Origin: Planotetraspora mira
GTDB lineage: Bacteria; Actinomycetota; Actinomycetes; Streptosporangiales; Streptosporangiaceae
NCBI RefSeq assembly: GCF_016863275.1
Contig: NZ_BOOO01000042.1
Span: forward strand, 62,001 to 126,000
Direction of reading: 5' to 3'
Length of the DNA: 64,000 nucleotides
Shown: one piece after another, positions 14,718 through 23,287 of the stretch
Layout: each line of letters begins with the position of its first letter
Numbering within the stretch: the first letter of the stretch is position 1
Notes under the pieces: generated by a model
What the model was told of the DNA's origin: nothing
The model's database searches: none
Seen by the model: only the letters and a program-made list of their open reading frames with translations
Position numbers and translations under genes: made by a program

Positions 14718-15461
14718 TCAGCCTTGCGCGGTGGGGCGGACGATGAGTTCGTTGACGTCGACATCGCCGGGCTGGGCGATCGCGTAGCCGATGGCGTCCG
14801 CGACGGCGGAGGCCGGGATGGCGAGTTCCAGCGACGCGGCCCGCGCGGCGGCCTGTGCCTCCGGGTCGCCGCCGCGGTCGGTGAGTTCCGAGTGGGTGAA
14901 GCCCGGGCTCACGACCGTCACGCGGATGTCCCGGCTCTCCTGGCGCAATCCCTCGGACAGCGCCAGGACGGCGTACTTGGTGGCGCAGTAGACGGCCGCC
15001 GTGGGGTCGATCCGGTGGGCCGAGGTCGAGGCGACGTTCACGATGTGGCCGGCACCTCGTGACCGCATGTGCGGCAGAACGGCCGCGATGCCGTGCAGGG
15101 TGCCGCGCAGGTTCACGTCGATCATCTGGTTCCACTCGTCGACGCGCAGGGCGTCGACCCTCGACAGCGGCATCACGCCCGCGTTGTTGACGAGCACGTC
15201 GATGCGACCGAGTCGACCATGAGCGGCCTCCGCGAAGGCGCGCACGCTGTCGAGGCTCGTCACGTCGAGTTCCCGGTGGTCGGCCCGGCCGCCCGCTGCG
15301 CGGATCTCGCCGGCGAGCGCCGCGAGCCGGTCCACGCGTCGCGCCCCGAGGACGACGTGGTGGCCGTCCGCGGCCAGGCGGCGGGCGGTCGCCTCACCGA
15401 TGCCGCTGCTGGCTCCGGTGATGAGAACGATCTTGCTGTCGATGGCCGACGGGCTGCTCAT
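14718..15461 (-). CDS. short-chain dehydrogenase/reductase (SDR)
   Basis: A 247-residue classical SDR: NAD(P)-binding TGASSGIGEA near residue 16, NNAGV, and the catalytic Ser-Tyr-Lys as NVASTSAHR... AVYCATKYAV. An arginine after the first strand (GARRVDRL) suggests NADPH preference. The ATG at 15461 has AGGAG close upstream. It lies 189 nt downstream of an MmyB-type regulator on the same strand, a common arrangement in which the regulator controls the reductase. Confidence 0.92.
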   Translation of the reverse strand: MSSPSAIDSKIVLITGASSGIGEATARRLAADGHHVVLGARRVDRLAALAGEIRAAGGRADHRELDVTSLDSVRAFAEAAHGRLGRIDVLVNNAGVMPLSRVDALRVDEWNQMIDVNLRGTLHGIAAVLPHMRSRGAGHIVNVASTSAHRIDPTAAVYCATKYAVLALSEGLRQESRDIRVTVVSPGFTHSELTDRGGDPEAQAAARAASLELAIPASAVADAIGYAIAQPGDVDVNELIVRPTAQG

Positions 15462-15650
15462 GAGAACTCCTGGAAGACGCCGAAGTCGCGGCAGAGGCGC
15501 CGCGGGACCCAGCGTGCGGCCGTTGTCGCGCCGGGAGAAGGCCGTGTCTTCCTGGGTGCGGCACTCCCAGGTAGTCGCGGCCTTCCGTGCTCGCGGGCGG
15601 CCAAGCACGATGGGAGCAGGCCGGCGCCCACGAGGTCTGAGCCTTGAGGA

Positions 15651-16484
15651 TCAGGTCCGGCTCACGTCGCTCGCCTGCAGGGAACTCAGGTGGGCGAGGG
15701 CGCCGCGGCTTCCGGGCTCCGGCGTGCCGACGAGCAACTGCTGACCGGGGGCGTCGCGGACGTCGAAGGTTTGGTACGTCAATTCGACCCGGCCCACCTC
15801 GGGGTGGACGAAGACCTTGAACATGCGGGTGAGTCCGCTGACGGTCTGGTCGAGCCACAAGGCTCGGAACTCGGGCGAACTCCGCAGGAACTCCTCGACG
15901 AGCGCATGGATCTCCGGATCATCCGGATACCGGCCCGCGTTGAGGCGCAGGGCGTGGACGACGTTCTCCGCGAGGGTCGGCCATTCGACGAACACGGTTC
16001 GCGCCTGCGGATGCTGGAACAGCACCCTGACCATGTTGGTCATGCCGGAGAAGGGGGACAGCAGGGCGGCGGCGACGGAGTTGGCGGCGAGCACGTCGAA
16101 CGCCGGGCTCAGCACGTACGCGGCCGCGGAGGGAAAGGAGTCCAGCAGTTGGAGCAGGGCCGGGTGGACCAGGTCTCGTGAGGTGCCCGGTGCCGGGCTA
16201 GGGTTCAGCCCGGCGAGCCGGAAGACGTGGCCGCGGGCGTCGGCGTCGAGCCTGAGCGCCCGGCCGATCGCGTCCAGGACCTGTGCGGACGGGTTGCGCT
16301 CCCGTCCCTGTTCCAGCCGGGCGTAGTAGTCGATGCTCACTCCGGCGAGCACGGCCACCTCCTCGCGACGAAGCCCGGTGACTCTGCGGTCGCCGCCCCC
16401 CGGCAGGCCGACATCCGCGGGCTCAAGGCGTCCGCGATGGGCCCGGAGGAACTCCCCGAGCTTGTTCGTGGTCACGGCCGGCAC
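15651..16484 (-). CDS. XRE family regulator with MmyB-like ligand-binding domain
   Basis: A 277-residue regulator. The HTH covers about residues 30-75 (GLRREEVAVLAGVSIDYYARLEQG and VLDAIGRALRLD). The rest is the PAS-like MmyB domain, shown by LLDSFPSAAAYVLSPAFDVLAANSVAAALL and the late VELTYQTFDVRDAPGQQL. Members typically sense small hydrophobic molecules and regulate a neighbouring SDR, as the downstream same-strand gene would be. The start is ambiguous between GTG at 16484 and 16475. Confidence 0.88.
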   Translation of the reverse strand: MPAVTTNKLGEFLRAHRGRLEPADVGLPGGGDRRVTGLRREEVAVLAGVSIDYYARLEQGRERNPSAQVLDAIGRALRLDADARGHVFRLAGLNPSPAPGTSRDLVHPALLQLLDSFPSAAAYVLSPAFDVLAANSVAAALLSPFSGMTNMVRVLFQHPQARTVFVEWPTLAENVVHALRLNAGRYPDDPEIHALVEEFLRSSPEFRALWLDQTVSGLTRMFKVFVHPEVGRVELTYQTFDVRDAPGQQLLVGTPEPGSRGALAHLSSLQASDVSRT

Positions 16485-16607
16485 GCTGACCAGCGTACTT
16501 CCATGGTTTTCGGGGTCACGCCCGACGAAGGCGGGAAGGTCTCGATCTTCATTGCGGCGGCCCGTGCCATCGGGCATGATCGGCCAGGACGACGGAGGAA
16601 TGCCCCC

Positions 16608-17624
16608 ATGCGTCTTTCCGAGAAGCGTTGGATCAAGCTCGCCCGGCAGAGCAACCACCATGGTGAACAGGCCGCGCGGCTCTATCTCAGCGGGTACTAC
16701 GAGATCGCGATGAAAGCGGCCGACCGGGCGATCAGGGCAGCGAGCAAGCTTCACAAGAGCGACAGGGGCGACCGCGACGTCGTCGAGGTCCTTGCGGATC
16801 ATCTGCGCAACCGCGCCGAGACCCAGTCGTCGTGGGTGCGGACGCCGGACGTGTGGAACACGGCCTCCGCGAGACGCCTGATCAAGGGAGGGATCGCGGA
16901 TGCGACCCGGGCCTTGAGCCTGTTCGAGAAACTGGTGGCGGCGCCGGGCGCACCGTTTCCCGTGCGACCGGCGGAGGTACGCCTGACCTTGAGTGAACTG
17001 CACCAAATGGCCGGCGACCTCACCAGGGCCAGGGAACTGGCGGAGTCCGCCATCGCGGATTACCGGCGGCACTGTGACACCGATGATCGCGACACTCTGC
17101 TCAAATTCGCGCGAGCCTTGTCTCGATACGCCGACGTCGTGACCGCAGCCGACGCGACCGACGACGCCCTGGCGGCCCGGCGCCGATCCATCGAGCTCTC
17201 CCGGCCCGATGCGGGGCAGGACGGGTGGTTGTGGACCACACGATTCGACCGCCATCTGATCTGGTTGAGTTCCCAGACCCTGGAACGGTTCTGCCTGACC
17301 GCATCCCTGTTCGCGGCACAACTCGGCCCTGCCGACTCCGCCGCGGCGGAGGCGTTGCTCGCACTCCAGGACGCCGCCGAGGGCTACGCGGGCCTCATCG
17401 AGCCCACCTTGTTGCCCAGCGACCCGTTCCGGGGTGCGTCGAATGCGCTGGAGCGCCAGGCTGACCGGCTGAACGCGGTCGATGAGCCGGAACTGGCCGA
17501 GGCATATCTGACCGCGAGGGCGGCCCTGGGCACCCCCCGCCGGCACGAGGTGGTCACCCGACTCCGGGCCCCGCTCGAAAAGGTCGTCGAACGCCTGGTC
17601 GCAGAGCAGGGAACGCATCAGTGA
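16608..17624 (+). CDS. uncharacterised all-helical protein, possibly TPR-like
   Basis: A 338-residue soluble protein made almost wholly of predicted helices with alanine-rich pairs, such as GEQAARLYLSGYYEIAMKAAD, ADATRALSLFEKLV, LTRARELAESAIADYRRH and YADVVTAADATDDALAARRRSIEL. The spacing is like degenerate tetratricopeptide repeats, often found in actinobacterial scaffold or signalling proteins. No catalytic or nucleotide-binding motif is seen. The ATG at 16608 has GGAGGA 7 nt upstream. It lies divergent from the MmyB regulator and converges with the MMPL gene. I do not recognise a named family. Confidence 0.65.
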   Translation: MRLSEKRWIKLARQSNHHGEQAARLYLSGYYEIAMKAADRAIRAASKLHKSDRGDRDVVEVLADHLRNRAETQSSWVRTPDVWNTASARRLIKGGIADATRALSLFEKLVAAPGAPFPVRPAEVRLTLSELHQMAGDLTRARELAESAIADYRRHCDTDDRDTLLKFARALSRYADVVTAADATDDALAARRRSIELSRPDAGQDGWLWTTRFDRHLIWLSSQTLERFCLTASLFAAQLGPADSAAAEALLALQDAAEGYAGLIEPTLLPSDPFRGASNALERQADRLNAVDEPELAEAYLTARAALGTPRRHEVVTRLRAPLEKVVERLVAEQGTHQ

Positions 17625-17644
17625 CCAGGCGTCCGGACGAAGCG

Positions 17645-19858
17645 TCAATCCGCTGAACCGCCGACACCGACCGGCTGGACGTCCAGGCCGGGTACGGCTC
17701 GGCGGCGCCGCATGGTCCGTGACGGCCACCAGCTCGCCTCGCCGAGCAGCGTCATGATCGACGGCAGGATCATCGTCCGTACGACGAAGGCGTCCAGCGA
17801 CACCGCGACGGCGAGGCCGAAGCCCATCTGCTTCATCTCGACGAGCGAGAGGAAGACGAAGGCGGCGAACACCGACACCATGACGACCGCGGCACTGGTG
17901 ATCACACCGGCGGAGCCGCTGATGCCCTCGATCACCGCCTCACGGGTCGGCAGGCCCCGCAGAGCGGACTCCCTGATCCGGCTGATCACGAACACCTGGT
18001 AGTCCATCGACAACCCGAACAGGATGACGAACAGGAACAACGGCACCCGGGACCCGATGAATCCGGTGGAGGTGAAGTCGAGCAGGCCCTCGGCCCACGA
18101 GTACTGGAAGACCAGGACCAGCAGCCCGAAGGCGGCCCCGGCTGACAGCAGATTCAAAATCACTCCGAGAAGGCCGATCACCACCGAACGGAACGCCGCG
18201 ACCGTCACGAGGAAGGTCACCAGCAGCAGGAACCCGATCACCCAGGGGAGCTTCTCGTTCTGGTGCGTGAGATAGTCGGCGTCTCTGGCGACGTCCCCGC
18301 TCACGGCGGCCTCGGCTCCGGTCAGCCTGCCGACCGTGGCCGGGATGTATTCGGACCGCAGCCGCTGGAGCGACTGTTGCGCCTGATCAGATCCCGCAGG
18401 GAACGGCACCGCCAGTTCGAGGGTGCTGACGCGCCTGTCCGGGGAGGTCTTCGGATCGGCGACCGGATCTCCGGCGAATCGTGGATCGGCCGCCACACGT
18501 CGCGCGAGATCCTTCAACGCGGTGACGACCTCGCCGGAGTGTGCCGGGTCGGCGCGGACCGCGACCAGATGTGTCACGTTCAGATCCGGGAAGGCCGCGG
18601 TCAGCCGGTCCCAGGTCCGCACTGCCGGGATCTTCCGTGAGAACGTGTCGGTGCCCGGCACGTTCAGCCTCAAGGCCAGGGCGGGCAGCGCGAGCGCCGA
18701 CATCACCGCCGTGGCCGCAAGCAGTGTGGCGAGGGGGTGCCGCGTCGCCGGCCGCGACATCGCCGCCCACACCCGTCCGGCGTCCTTGCGCCCGGAACGC
18801 GGATGTACGGCCCGGCGGGCCCGGCGGCGGTCGATCCGGTTGCCGACCTTGGCCAGGATGGCCGGCAGGACGGTCAGCGAGCTGATCATGGCCACCAGGA
18901 CGGCGATTATCGTGCCGGTGGCCAAGGAGGAGAAGATGACGTCGGTGGCCAGATAGAGACAGGCCGTCGAGACGATCACCGCCAGACCTGACACCACGAT
19001 CGCCCGTCCCGAGGTGGCCGCGGCAAGCTCGACCACGGCCGACGGGCTGACGCGGCCTCCGGCACGCGCACGCTCCTCCCTCTCCCGTTTGAGATAGAAG
19101 AGCGAATAGTCGACGCCGACCGCCATGCCGATCAGAAGGATCACGCTGTTGCCCACACCCGCGTCTGGCAGCGCGTGTGAGGCGATCGCCGCCAACCCCA
19201 TGGATGCGGCGATCGAGGATAGTGCCAGCAACAACGGCACACCGGCTGCCAGCACCGACCCGAAGACGAGCAGCAGAACCGCCAGCGTCACCGGCAGCGT
19301 GATCACTTCGGAGAGGAAGAGGTCATCCGCGCGCTGCTTGTCCAGGCCTTGGCTCATCGAAGGCCGGCCGGTCTCCGTGATGAGCAGGCCCGGGTTGGCC
19401 GCCTGCACCGCCGCGGTCTGCTCGATCAACGGGCCGATGTGCCGCTTGGCGGCCAGTTCCTCGCCCTTCATGACGATCGTGACCATCACGAGCGCGCCGT
19501 CCTCGGAGCGGACCGGGGCTTCCACCCGATCCACCTCGGGAAGGGCGCGCATCCGGCTCGTCAGATCGCGAACGGCGCGGTCCGCCGCCAGGTCGTCCAC
19601 AGGACCGGACGGGGACCCGATGAGGACACGCTCCGTCGGCCGGCGCGCCAGGTGGCCCTCCGCCGCGATCGCCTCTGCGCGGCCTGCTTCCCCCACCCGG
19701 TAGTCCGCGCTTGTGGCGCTGTGGGTTCCGGCCAGCGAGCCCGTGCCCAGGCATAGCACCACGAACACGAACCACGCGGCGATCGCCCGCCATGGATGAG
19801 TCGCACTCCAACCGGCCACCCGTACGGTGAGTGGCAGCCTTTTCCGGTATGCCGTCAT
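17645..19858 (-). CDS. MMPL family RND-type exporter
   Basis: A 737-residue transporter with the MmpL/HAE2 layout: TM1 (AIAAWFVFVVLCLGTGSLAG), a first external loop with ERVLIGSPSG, TM2-6, a second long external loop, then TM7-12 (VIGFLLLVTFLVTVAAF to VVRTMILPSIMTLLG). The proton-relay type segment GMAVGVDYSLFYLKRERE and its partner FGLSMDYQVFVISRIRE are present in TM4 and TM10. Relatives export lipids, glycolipids or lipophilic drugs across the inner membrane. The ATG at 19858 is favoured over 19876, but neither has a strong ribosome-binding site. No adjacent lipid-biosynthetic gene indicates the substrate. Confidence 0.92.
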   Translation of the reverse strand: MTAYRKRLPLTVRVAGWSATHPWRAIAAWFVFVVLCLGTGSLAGTHSATSADYRVGEAGRAEAIAAEGHLARRPTERVLIGSPSGPVDDLAADRAVRDLTSRMRALPEVDRVEAPVRSEDGALVMVTIVMKGEELAAKRHIGPLIEQTAAVQAANPGLLITETGRPSMSQGLDKQRADDLFLSEVITLPVTLAVLLLVFGSVLAAGVPLLLALSSIAASMGLAAIASHALPDAGVGNSVILLIGMAVGVDYSLFYLKREREERARAGGRVSPSAVVELAAATSGRAIVVSGLAVIVSTACLYLATDVIFSSLATGTIIAVLVAMISSLTVLPAILAKVGNRIDRRRARRAVHPRSGRKDAGRVWAAMSRPATRHPLATLLAATAVMSALALPALALRLNVPGTDTFSRKIPAVRTWDRLTAAFPDLNVTHLVAVRADPAHSGEVVTALKDLARRVAADPRFAGDPVADPKTSPDRRVSTLELAVPFPAGSDQAQQSLQRLRSEYIPATVGRLTGAEAAVSGDVARDADYLTHQNEKLPWVIGFLLLVTFLVTVAAFRSVVIGLLGVILNLLSAGAAFGLLVLVFQYSWAEGLLDFTSTGFIGSRVPLFLFVILFGLSMDYQVFVISRIRESALRGLPTREAVIEGISGSAGVITSAAVVMVSVFAAFVFLSLVEMKQMGFGLAVAVSLDAFVVRTMILPSIMTLLGEASWWPSRTMRRRRAVPGLDVQPVGVGGSAD

Positions 19859-20023
19859 CAGGCCGCACCCCCACATCGGCCCGATCGCGACAGCACGGAC
19901 GCAGCGGGAACCTGGGCCGAGCGGCTGGGATGCCGGGAGATCGCCAGAGCGGATGCACGAGGGGATTTGCGTGCGAGCAGCATGAGCTGCTCTCCTTTCC
20001 TTGGATGTTCGTGCGGTTCAAGG

Positions 20024-20040
20024 CACGCCGTAACGGCGTG
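20024..20040. promoter_or_regulatory. 17-bp perfect palindrome between MMPL and the PspB-like gene
   Basis: CACGCCGT-A-ACGGCGTG is a perfect palindrome with a single central base in the 272-nt region upstream of the MMPL gene and downstream of the small membrane protein gene. A 17-bp dyad of this kind fits a TetR-class or similar operator for the MMPL promoter; a very short hairpin terminator is less likely because there is essentially no loop. Confidence 0.5.
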
Positions 20041-20131
20041 GTCGCGCGACTTCTGTTTCCCGGGGTGGCGAGTTGCCGCTCGCCACCCTGGGCCTTCATC
20101 GAGTGAATTCAGCTCACGGGCCGCAGATGGC

Positions 20132-20365
20132 TCATCCGACGCTTCGCAGGAGTTGTTCGACGGCGGCGAGCCGCGACGTCAGCTCGGCGAGCTGAGCGTG
20201 TAGTCGCTCCTGGTTCTGACCTGACTGTTCGGCTAGCTCCTGGTATCTCGCCATCACGGCCGCATCCGCACGATGCTGGAGAAACCGGAAGTAGTAGATG
20301 AGGCCTACTACGACTACGGCGAACACGCCGAAGAGTGCCGCGACGGGAACGATGATGTTCTTCAT
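20132..20365 (-). CDS. small membrane protein with PspB-like topology
   Basis: A 77-residue protein: one membrane segment at residues 3-25 (IIVPVAALFGVFAVVVVGLIYYF), a basic boundary RFLQHR, then an amphipathic Gln/Leu-rich helix ERLHAQLAELTSRLAAVEQLL that should form a coiled coil. The layout (short N-terminus, TM, cytoplasmic heptad helix) is that of the phage-shock protein PspB, though sequence identity is not evident. The ATG overlaps the stop of the upstream ArsR-like gene by 4 nt (ATGA), so the two are made together. Confidence 0.7.
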   Translation of the reverse strand: MKNIIVPVAALFGVFAVVVVGLIYYFRFLQHRADAAVMARYQELAEQSGQNQERLHAQLAELTSRLAAVEQLLRSVG

Positions 20366-20760
20366 CTCGGAGTCTCCTGCACGTCTTTGAGCCCTTCTTC
20401 TTCATCTGCTCGGAGTGCGGCGAGGACCACGTCCTCTGTCAGGTGGAGATCGAACGGCACCAGCTCGAAATACTTCATCGCCTTGCCGTCCGACGCCAGT
20501 TCCAGGTCTCCGGTGACCAGCCCGGCCTTCTCCAGGCGCTCCAGATGGAGGTAGAGAAGGGGGCGGGATATGCCGAGCCGCCGGGCCAGTTCGCTGACGT
20601 GGACCCGGCCTTCGGACAGCCCGGCGATGATCCGTAGCCGCTGCGGATGGCCGATGGCGGCGAGCACGGCCAGCAGCTCCTCACTGGTCAGAATCCTGTT
20701 CCTGTCGTCTCGATATTCCACCTGTAAGTTCAGACTGACAGGTGGATCCGTCGGCGTCAA
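20362..20760 (-). CDS. ArsR-like winged-helix transcriptional regulator
   Basis: A regulator of up to 132 residues: LTSEELLAVLAAIGHPQRLRIIAGLSEG, recognition helix HVSELARRLGISRPLLYLHLERLEKAGLV, then a wing and an acidic C-terminal helix. No metal-binding cysteines are seen, so it responds to something else. The most upstream start is a TTG at 20760, but an inverted repeat at 20717-20746 lies inside the first codons. A GTG at 20721 or later may therefore be the real start, with the repeat as operator. Its stop overlaps the small PspB-like membrane protein gene. Confidence 0.82.
   Translation of the reverse strand: MTPTDPPVSLNLQVEYRDDRNRILTSEELLAVLAAIGHPQRLRIIAGLSEGRVHVSELARRLGISRPLLYLHLERLEKAGLVTGDLELASDGKAMKYFELVPFDLHLTEDVVLAALRADEEEGLKDVQETPR
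20717..20746. promoter_or_regulatory. inverted repeat at the ArsR-like gene start
   Basis: TCCACCTGT (20717-20725) pairs with ACAGGTGGA (20738-20746), 12 nt apart. It covers the first annotated codons of the minus-strand ArsR-like gene and looks like an autoregulatory operator. If so, translation starts further downstream than 20760. Confidence 0.5.
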
Positions 20761-21037
20761 CGCCCAGAACGGCGGGCAGGCGGTGGTCTGGGGATGACGC
20801 CACTGGAGTCGGGCGCGCCACGTTTCGTGTTAACGATCACATCGCGGGCATTCGATTCACCTGCTGGGGCGGGAATGCGACGTCGCGGAGATCGTCGGTG
20901 CGGGTGCGCTGATCGCCTTCCCGCCACCGGTTGCCCACCGGCCTGACGCAAAGTTTTGCCTGGCTGTGGGACGTTATATCCGAATTGTGCGGTTTCTTTA
21001 TCTAGCGGGAGGTGAGCAATTCACGTTCGGGGGGGTG

Positions 21038-22447
21038 ATGATGCCGGCCTGGTACCGACCATCGTTCCGGGCGCGAAGGACGGCGGGGACCGGTGCCTTC
21101 GCGGCTTTGCTGTGCATCGGAGTCAGCCTGCTCTTCCTCCTGTTCGCAGGTAACAAGGAGGCCGACGGCGCCCAGACTCGGGTCACCTCGGCCTGGGACC
21201 GCGTCGTTCCCCTCATCCGAGAAGGCCCTCTCCCGTCCGTGCTGACGCAGGGCAGTGTCGAGGCGATTCAGGTCGTGGACTCACAGGGGCGGGTCGTCGC
21301 GGCGACCCCGCAACTCGTGGGCAAGCCGCGGATGGCCACCTTCCACTCGAGCAAAGGCAACGTGCGCGCCACACAGGTGTTGTGCCCTCCGCAGGGACTG
21401 TCGGACGGATGCGTGACCGTCGTCGCCTACAAGGTCTATCAGCCGGACGGGTTCTGGGTCCTCTACATAGCGGTTCCCGTGGTCCTCTGGTACGGGACCA
21501 CCACGGCGCTGCTGTTGGCGATCGGCATGTCGGTGCTGGTGACGGCGATGATCAGCGCCTGGGTGTTCCGTGATCTCACCAAGGCCATGGCCCCGGTGAA
21601 CGCCATCCGGGCGGAACTGGCGGAGATCACCGCCACCGACCTCGACCGCCGGGTCCCTGTGCCCAGGAAGTACGAAGAGATCAAGTTCCTGGCCGAAACG
21701 GTGAACGACACCCTGGACCGCCTTGAAGGCGCCTACCAGCAGCTACGCCAATTCACCTCGGACGCCTCCCACGACCTGCGCAGCCCCATCACCGCCATGC
21801 GGGCGCAACTGGAGGAGGCGCTCATGTACCCGAACCACACCGACTGGCCCAAGATGACCGCGGCGGTGCTCGTCGGGGTGGAACGGCTTCAAGCGATCGT
21901 GACCGACCTGCTGACCCTCGCTCGACTGGACGCGCGGGCCCCCCTCAGCCGCAAGCCGACCAATCTGGGCCGGTTGGTCGGCGAGGAACTGGGCCGCCGG
22001 ACCTACCGGACCGAGATCGTCAAGAATCTACGGCAGGACGTCTCCGTCTACTGCGACCGGCTGCGGATCACCCGGGTGTTGGTCAACCTGCTCGACAACG
22101 CCGAGCGTCACGCCGGCTCACGGGTCACCGTCAGCGTCGGGGCCGAGGATTCCACGGCGATATTGGAGGTCGCCGACGACGGCGCGGGGATCGCCCCCGA
22201 ACACAGGGAGATGGTCTTCGACCGCTTCACCCGGCTGGACGCCTCCCGCGACAGGGACGCAGGGGGGACCGGGCTGGGGCTGGCGATCGCACGGGAGATC
22301 GCCGAAGCACACGGGGGCACCCTGACCATCCAGGACAGTGAACGAGGGGCTCGTTTCGTCATGCGACTCCCCAGGTGCGCCTCCTCTTCGGCCGCTGACC
22401 CACGTGGCCCCGCGGGGGCGATCCCGAAGGCGAGACACGCGGACTGA
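21038..22447 (+). CDS. orphan sensor histidine kinase
   Basis: A 469-residue kinase with two membrane segments (about residues 17-36 and 140-180) flanking an extracytoplasmic sensor with VVDSQGRVVAATPQLVG. A HAMP linker follows (VFRDLTKAMAPVNAIRAEL), then the phosphoacceptor helix SDASHDLRSPITAMRAQLEEA and the ATPase domain with VLVNLLDNAERHA, VADDGAGIAPE and GGTGLGLAIAREI. No response regulator is adjacent, and convergent genes follow, so its partner is elsewhere. Start codons GTG ATG ATG lie together at 21035-21043 after a G-rich Shine-Dalgarno stretch. Confidence 0.9.
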   Translation: MMPAWYRPSFRARRTAGTGAFAALLCIGVSLLFLLFAGNKEADGAQTRVTSAWDRVVPLIREGPLPSVLTQGSVEAIQVVDSQGRVVAATPQLVGKPRMATFHSSKGNVRATQVLCPPQGLSDGCVTVVAYKVYQPDGFWVLYIAVPVVLWYGTTTALLLAIGMSVLVTAMISAWVFRDLTKAMAPVNAIRAELAEITATDLDRRVPVPRKYEEIKFLAETVNDTLDRLEGAYQQLRQFTSDASHDLRSPITAMRAQLEEALMYPNHTDWPKMTAAVLVGVERLQAIVTDLLTLARLDARAPLSRKPTNLGRLVGEELGRRTYRTEIVKNLRQDVSVYCDRLRITRVLVNLLDNAERHAGSRVTVSVGAEDSTAILEVADDGAGIAPEHREMVFDRFTRLDASRDRDAGGTGLGLAIAREIAEAHGGTLTIQDSERGARFVMRLPRCASSSAADPRGPAGAIPKARHAD

Positions 22448-22617
22448 GCGCGGGCGTGGGCTGCAAATCACCCTCGCCCACCTCGCTCCGACCGGGAAGT
22501 CGATCGGCATCTGACCCGACAGTTGGCCGCCGACTCCTACGGCGTTCAGCTCACCGCGGCCGTCGCCCTCGCTGGCGCTGCGACGGATCGGGCTCGCCCC
22601 GTAGTTCTGAACCTGCC

Positions 22618-23103
22618 TCAAACGCTGAGCCGGCGCTGGTATCGCACGCCGGCACGCCCCTCGAGGGTGATGTCCCCGACAAGAGTGAACCCATTACGTT
22701 CGAGCACGGTCCGGGAGGCCGGGTTGTCGAGGGTGGTGACCGCGGTGAGCGCGGTGAGCCGGTATGCCGAGGCGGCCAGGAGGCACACTTCCCCGACCGC
22801 GGCCGTCGCCACGCCCCGGCCTCCTGCGTGTTCGCTGATCCGGTAGCCGAGCTCAGCCGACCCTTCCTCGACGTCAACGATATTGATCCGGCCGATCAGG
22901 TTCCCCTGGTCGTCCACGATGACATGGAAGTGGCACAGACCGGCGTCCTGCTCGGCGAGCAGGGCGCGGTGGCGTGAGGCGAACTCTAAGAAGTACGCGT
23001 TGCCGCGATCCGGCACGGACCGCGCGAAGTACTGCCGGTTCTCCCGCTCGAAAGCCAGGAGAGCAGGTACGTGGTCATCCCGGAGTCGCTCCAGCCTCAG
23101 CAT
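22618..23103 (-). CDS. GNAT family N-acetyltransferase
   Basis: A 161-residue acetyltransferase: LRLERLRDDHVPALLAFERENR at the start, the acetyl-CoA-binding loop AELGYRISEHAGGRGVATAAVGEVC, and TTLDNPASRTVLERNGFTLVG. The type resembles RimJ-like protein N-acetyltransferases. It converges with the sensor kinase gene and diverges from the DHFR-like gene across a promoter region rich in inverted repeats. Confidence 0.88.
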   Translation of the reverse strand: MLRLERLRDDHVPALLAFERENRQYFARSVPDRGNAYFLEFASRHRALLAEQDAGLCHFHVIVDDQGNLIGRINIVDVEEGSAELGYRISEHAGGRGVATAAVGEVCLLAASAYRLTALTAVTTLDNPASRTVLERNGFTLVGDITLEGRAGVRYQRRLSV

Positions 23104-23145
23104 GCTCGACAGCCTATTGACCGACGGGGGCGTAGGTCGCGCCGG

Positions 23146-23202
23146 TTTGTCAGCACCGACAAATAAAGCATCCTTGACAGGATTATTTGTCGGAGATAGC
23201 CT
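23146..23202 (+). promoter_or_regulatory. sigma70-type promoter with overlapping inverted-repeat operators
   Basis: TTGACA (23174-23179), a 17-nt spacer and TAGCCT (23197-23202) form a promoter for the DHFR-like gene at 23288. Around it are a perfect 11-bp inverted repeat, CCGACAAATAA (23156-23166) with TTATTTGTCGG (23183-23193), and an overlapping TTTGTC-N6-GACAAA dyad (23146-23163). Three TTTGTC half-sites thus surround or cover the -35 box, which indicates a dedicated repressor not encoded nearby. Confidence 0.7.
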
Positions 23203-23287
23203 GCGATCACGCGGCCGCCAAGGTCGGCCTGCCCTGGCAGAAGGTCAACTGCCATCCCGGCGACACAACCCCCGAGGAGCGAGTCCC

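Noticed and set aside
16485-17729. A long minus-strand extension upstream of the MmyB regulator
   Set aside because: Homology to the XRE/MmyB family begins only near 16480. The upstream part overlaps the plus-strand helical protein gene and shows no domain.
21038-22447. Pairing of the sensor kinase with the response regulator at 23904
   Set aside because: The regulator is already coupled by overlap to its own kinase at 24557-25819, and the orphan kinase is of a different (HisKA/HAMP) type.
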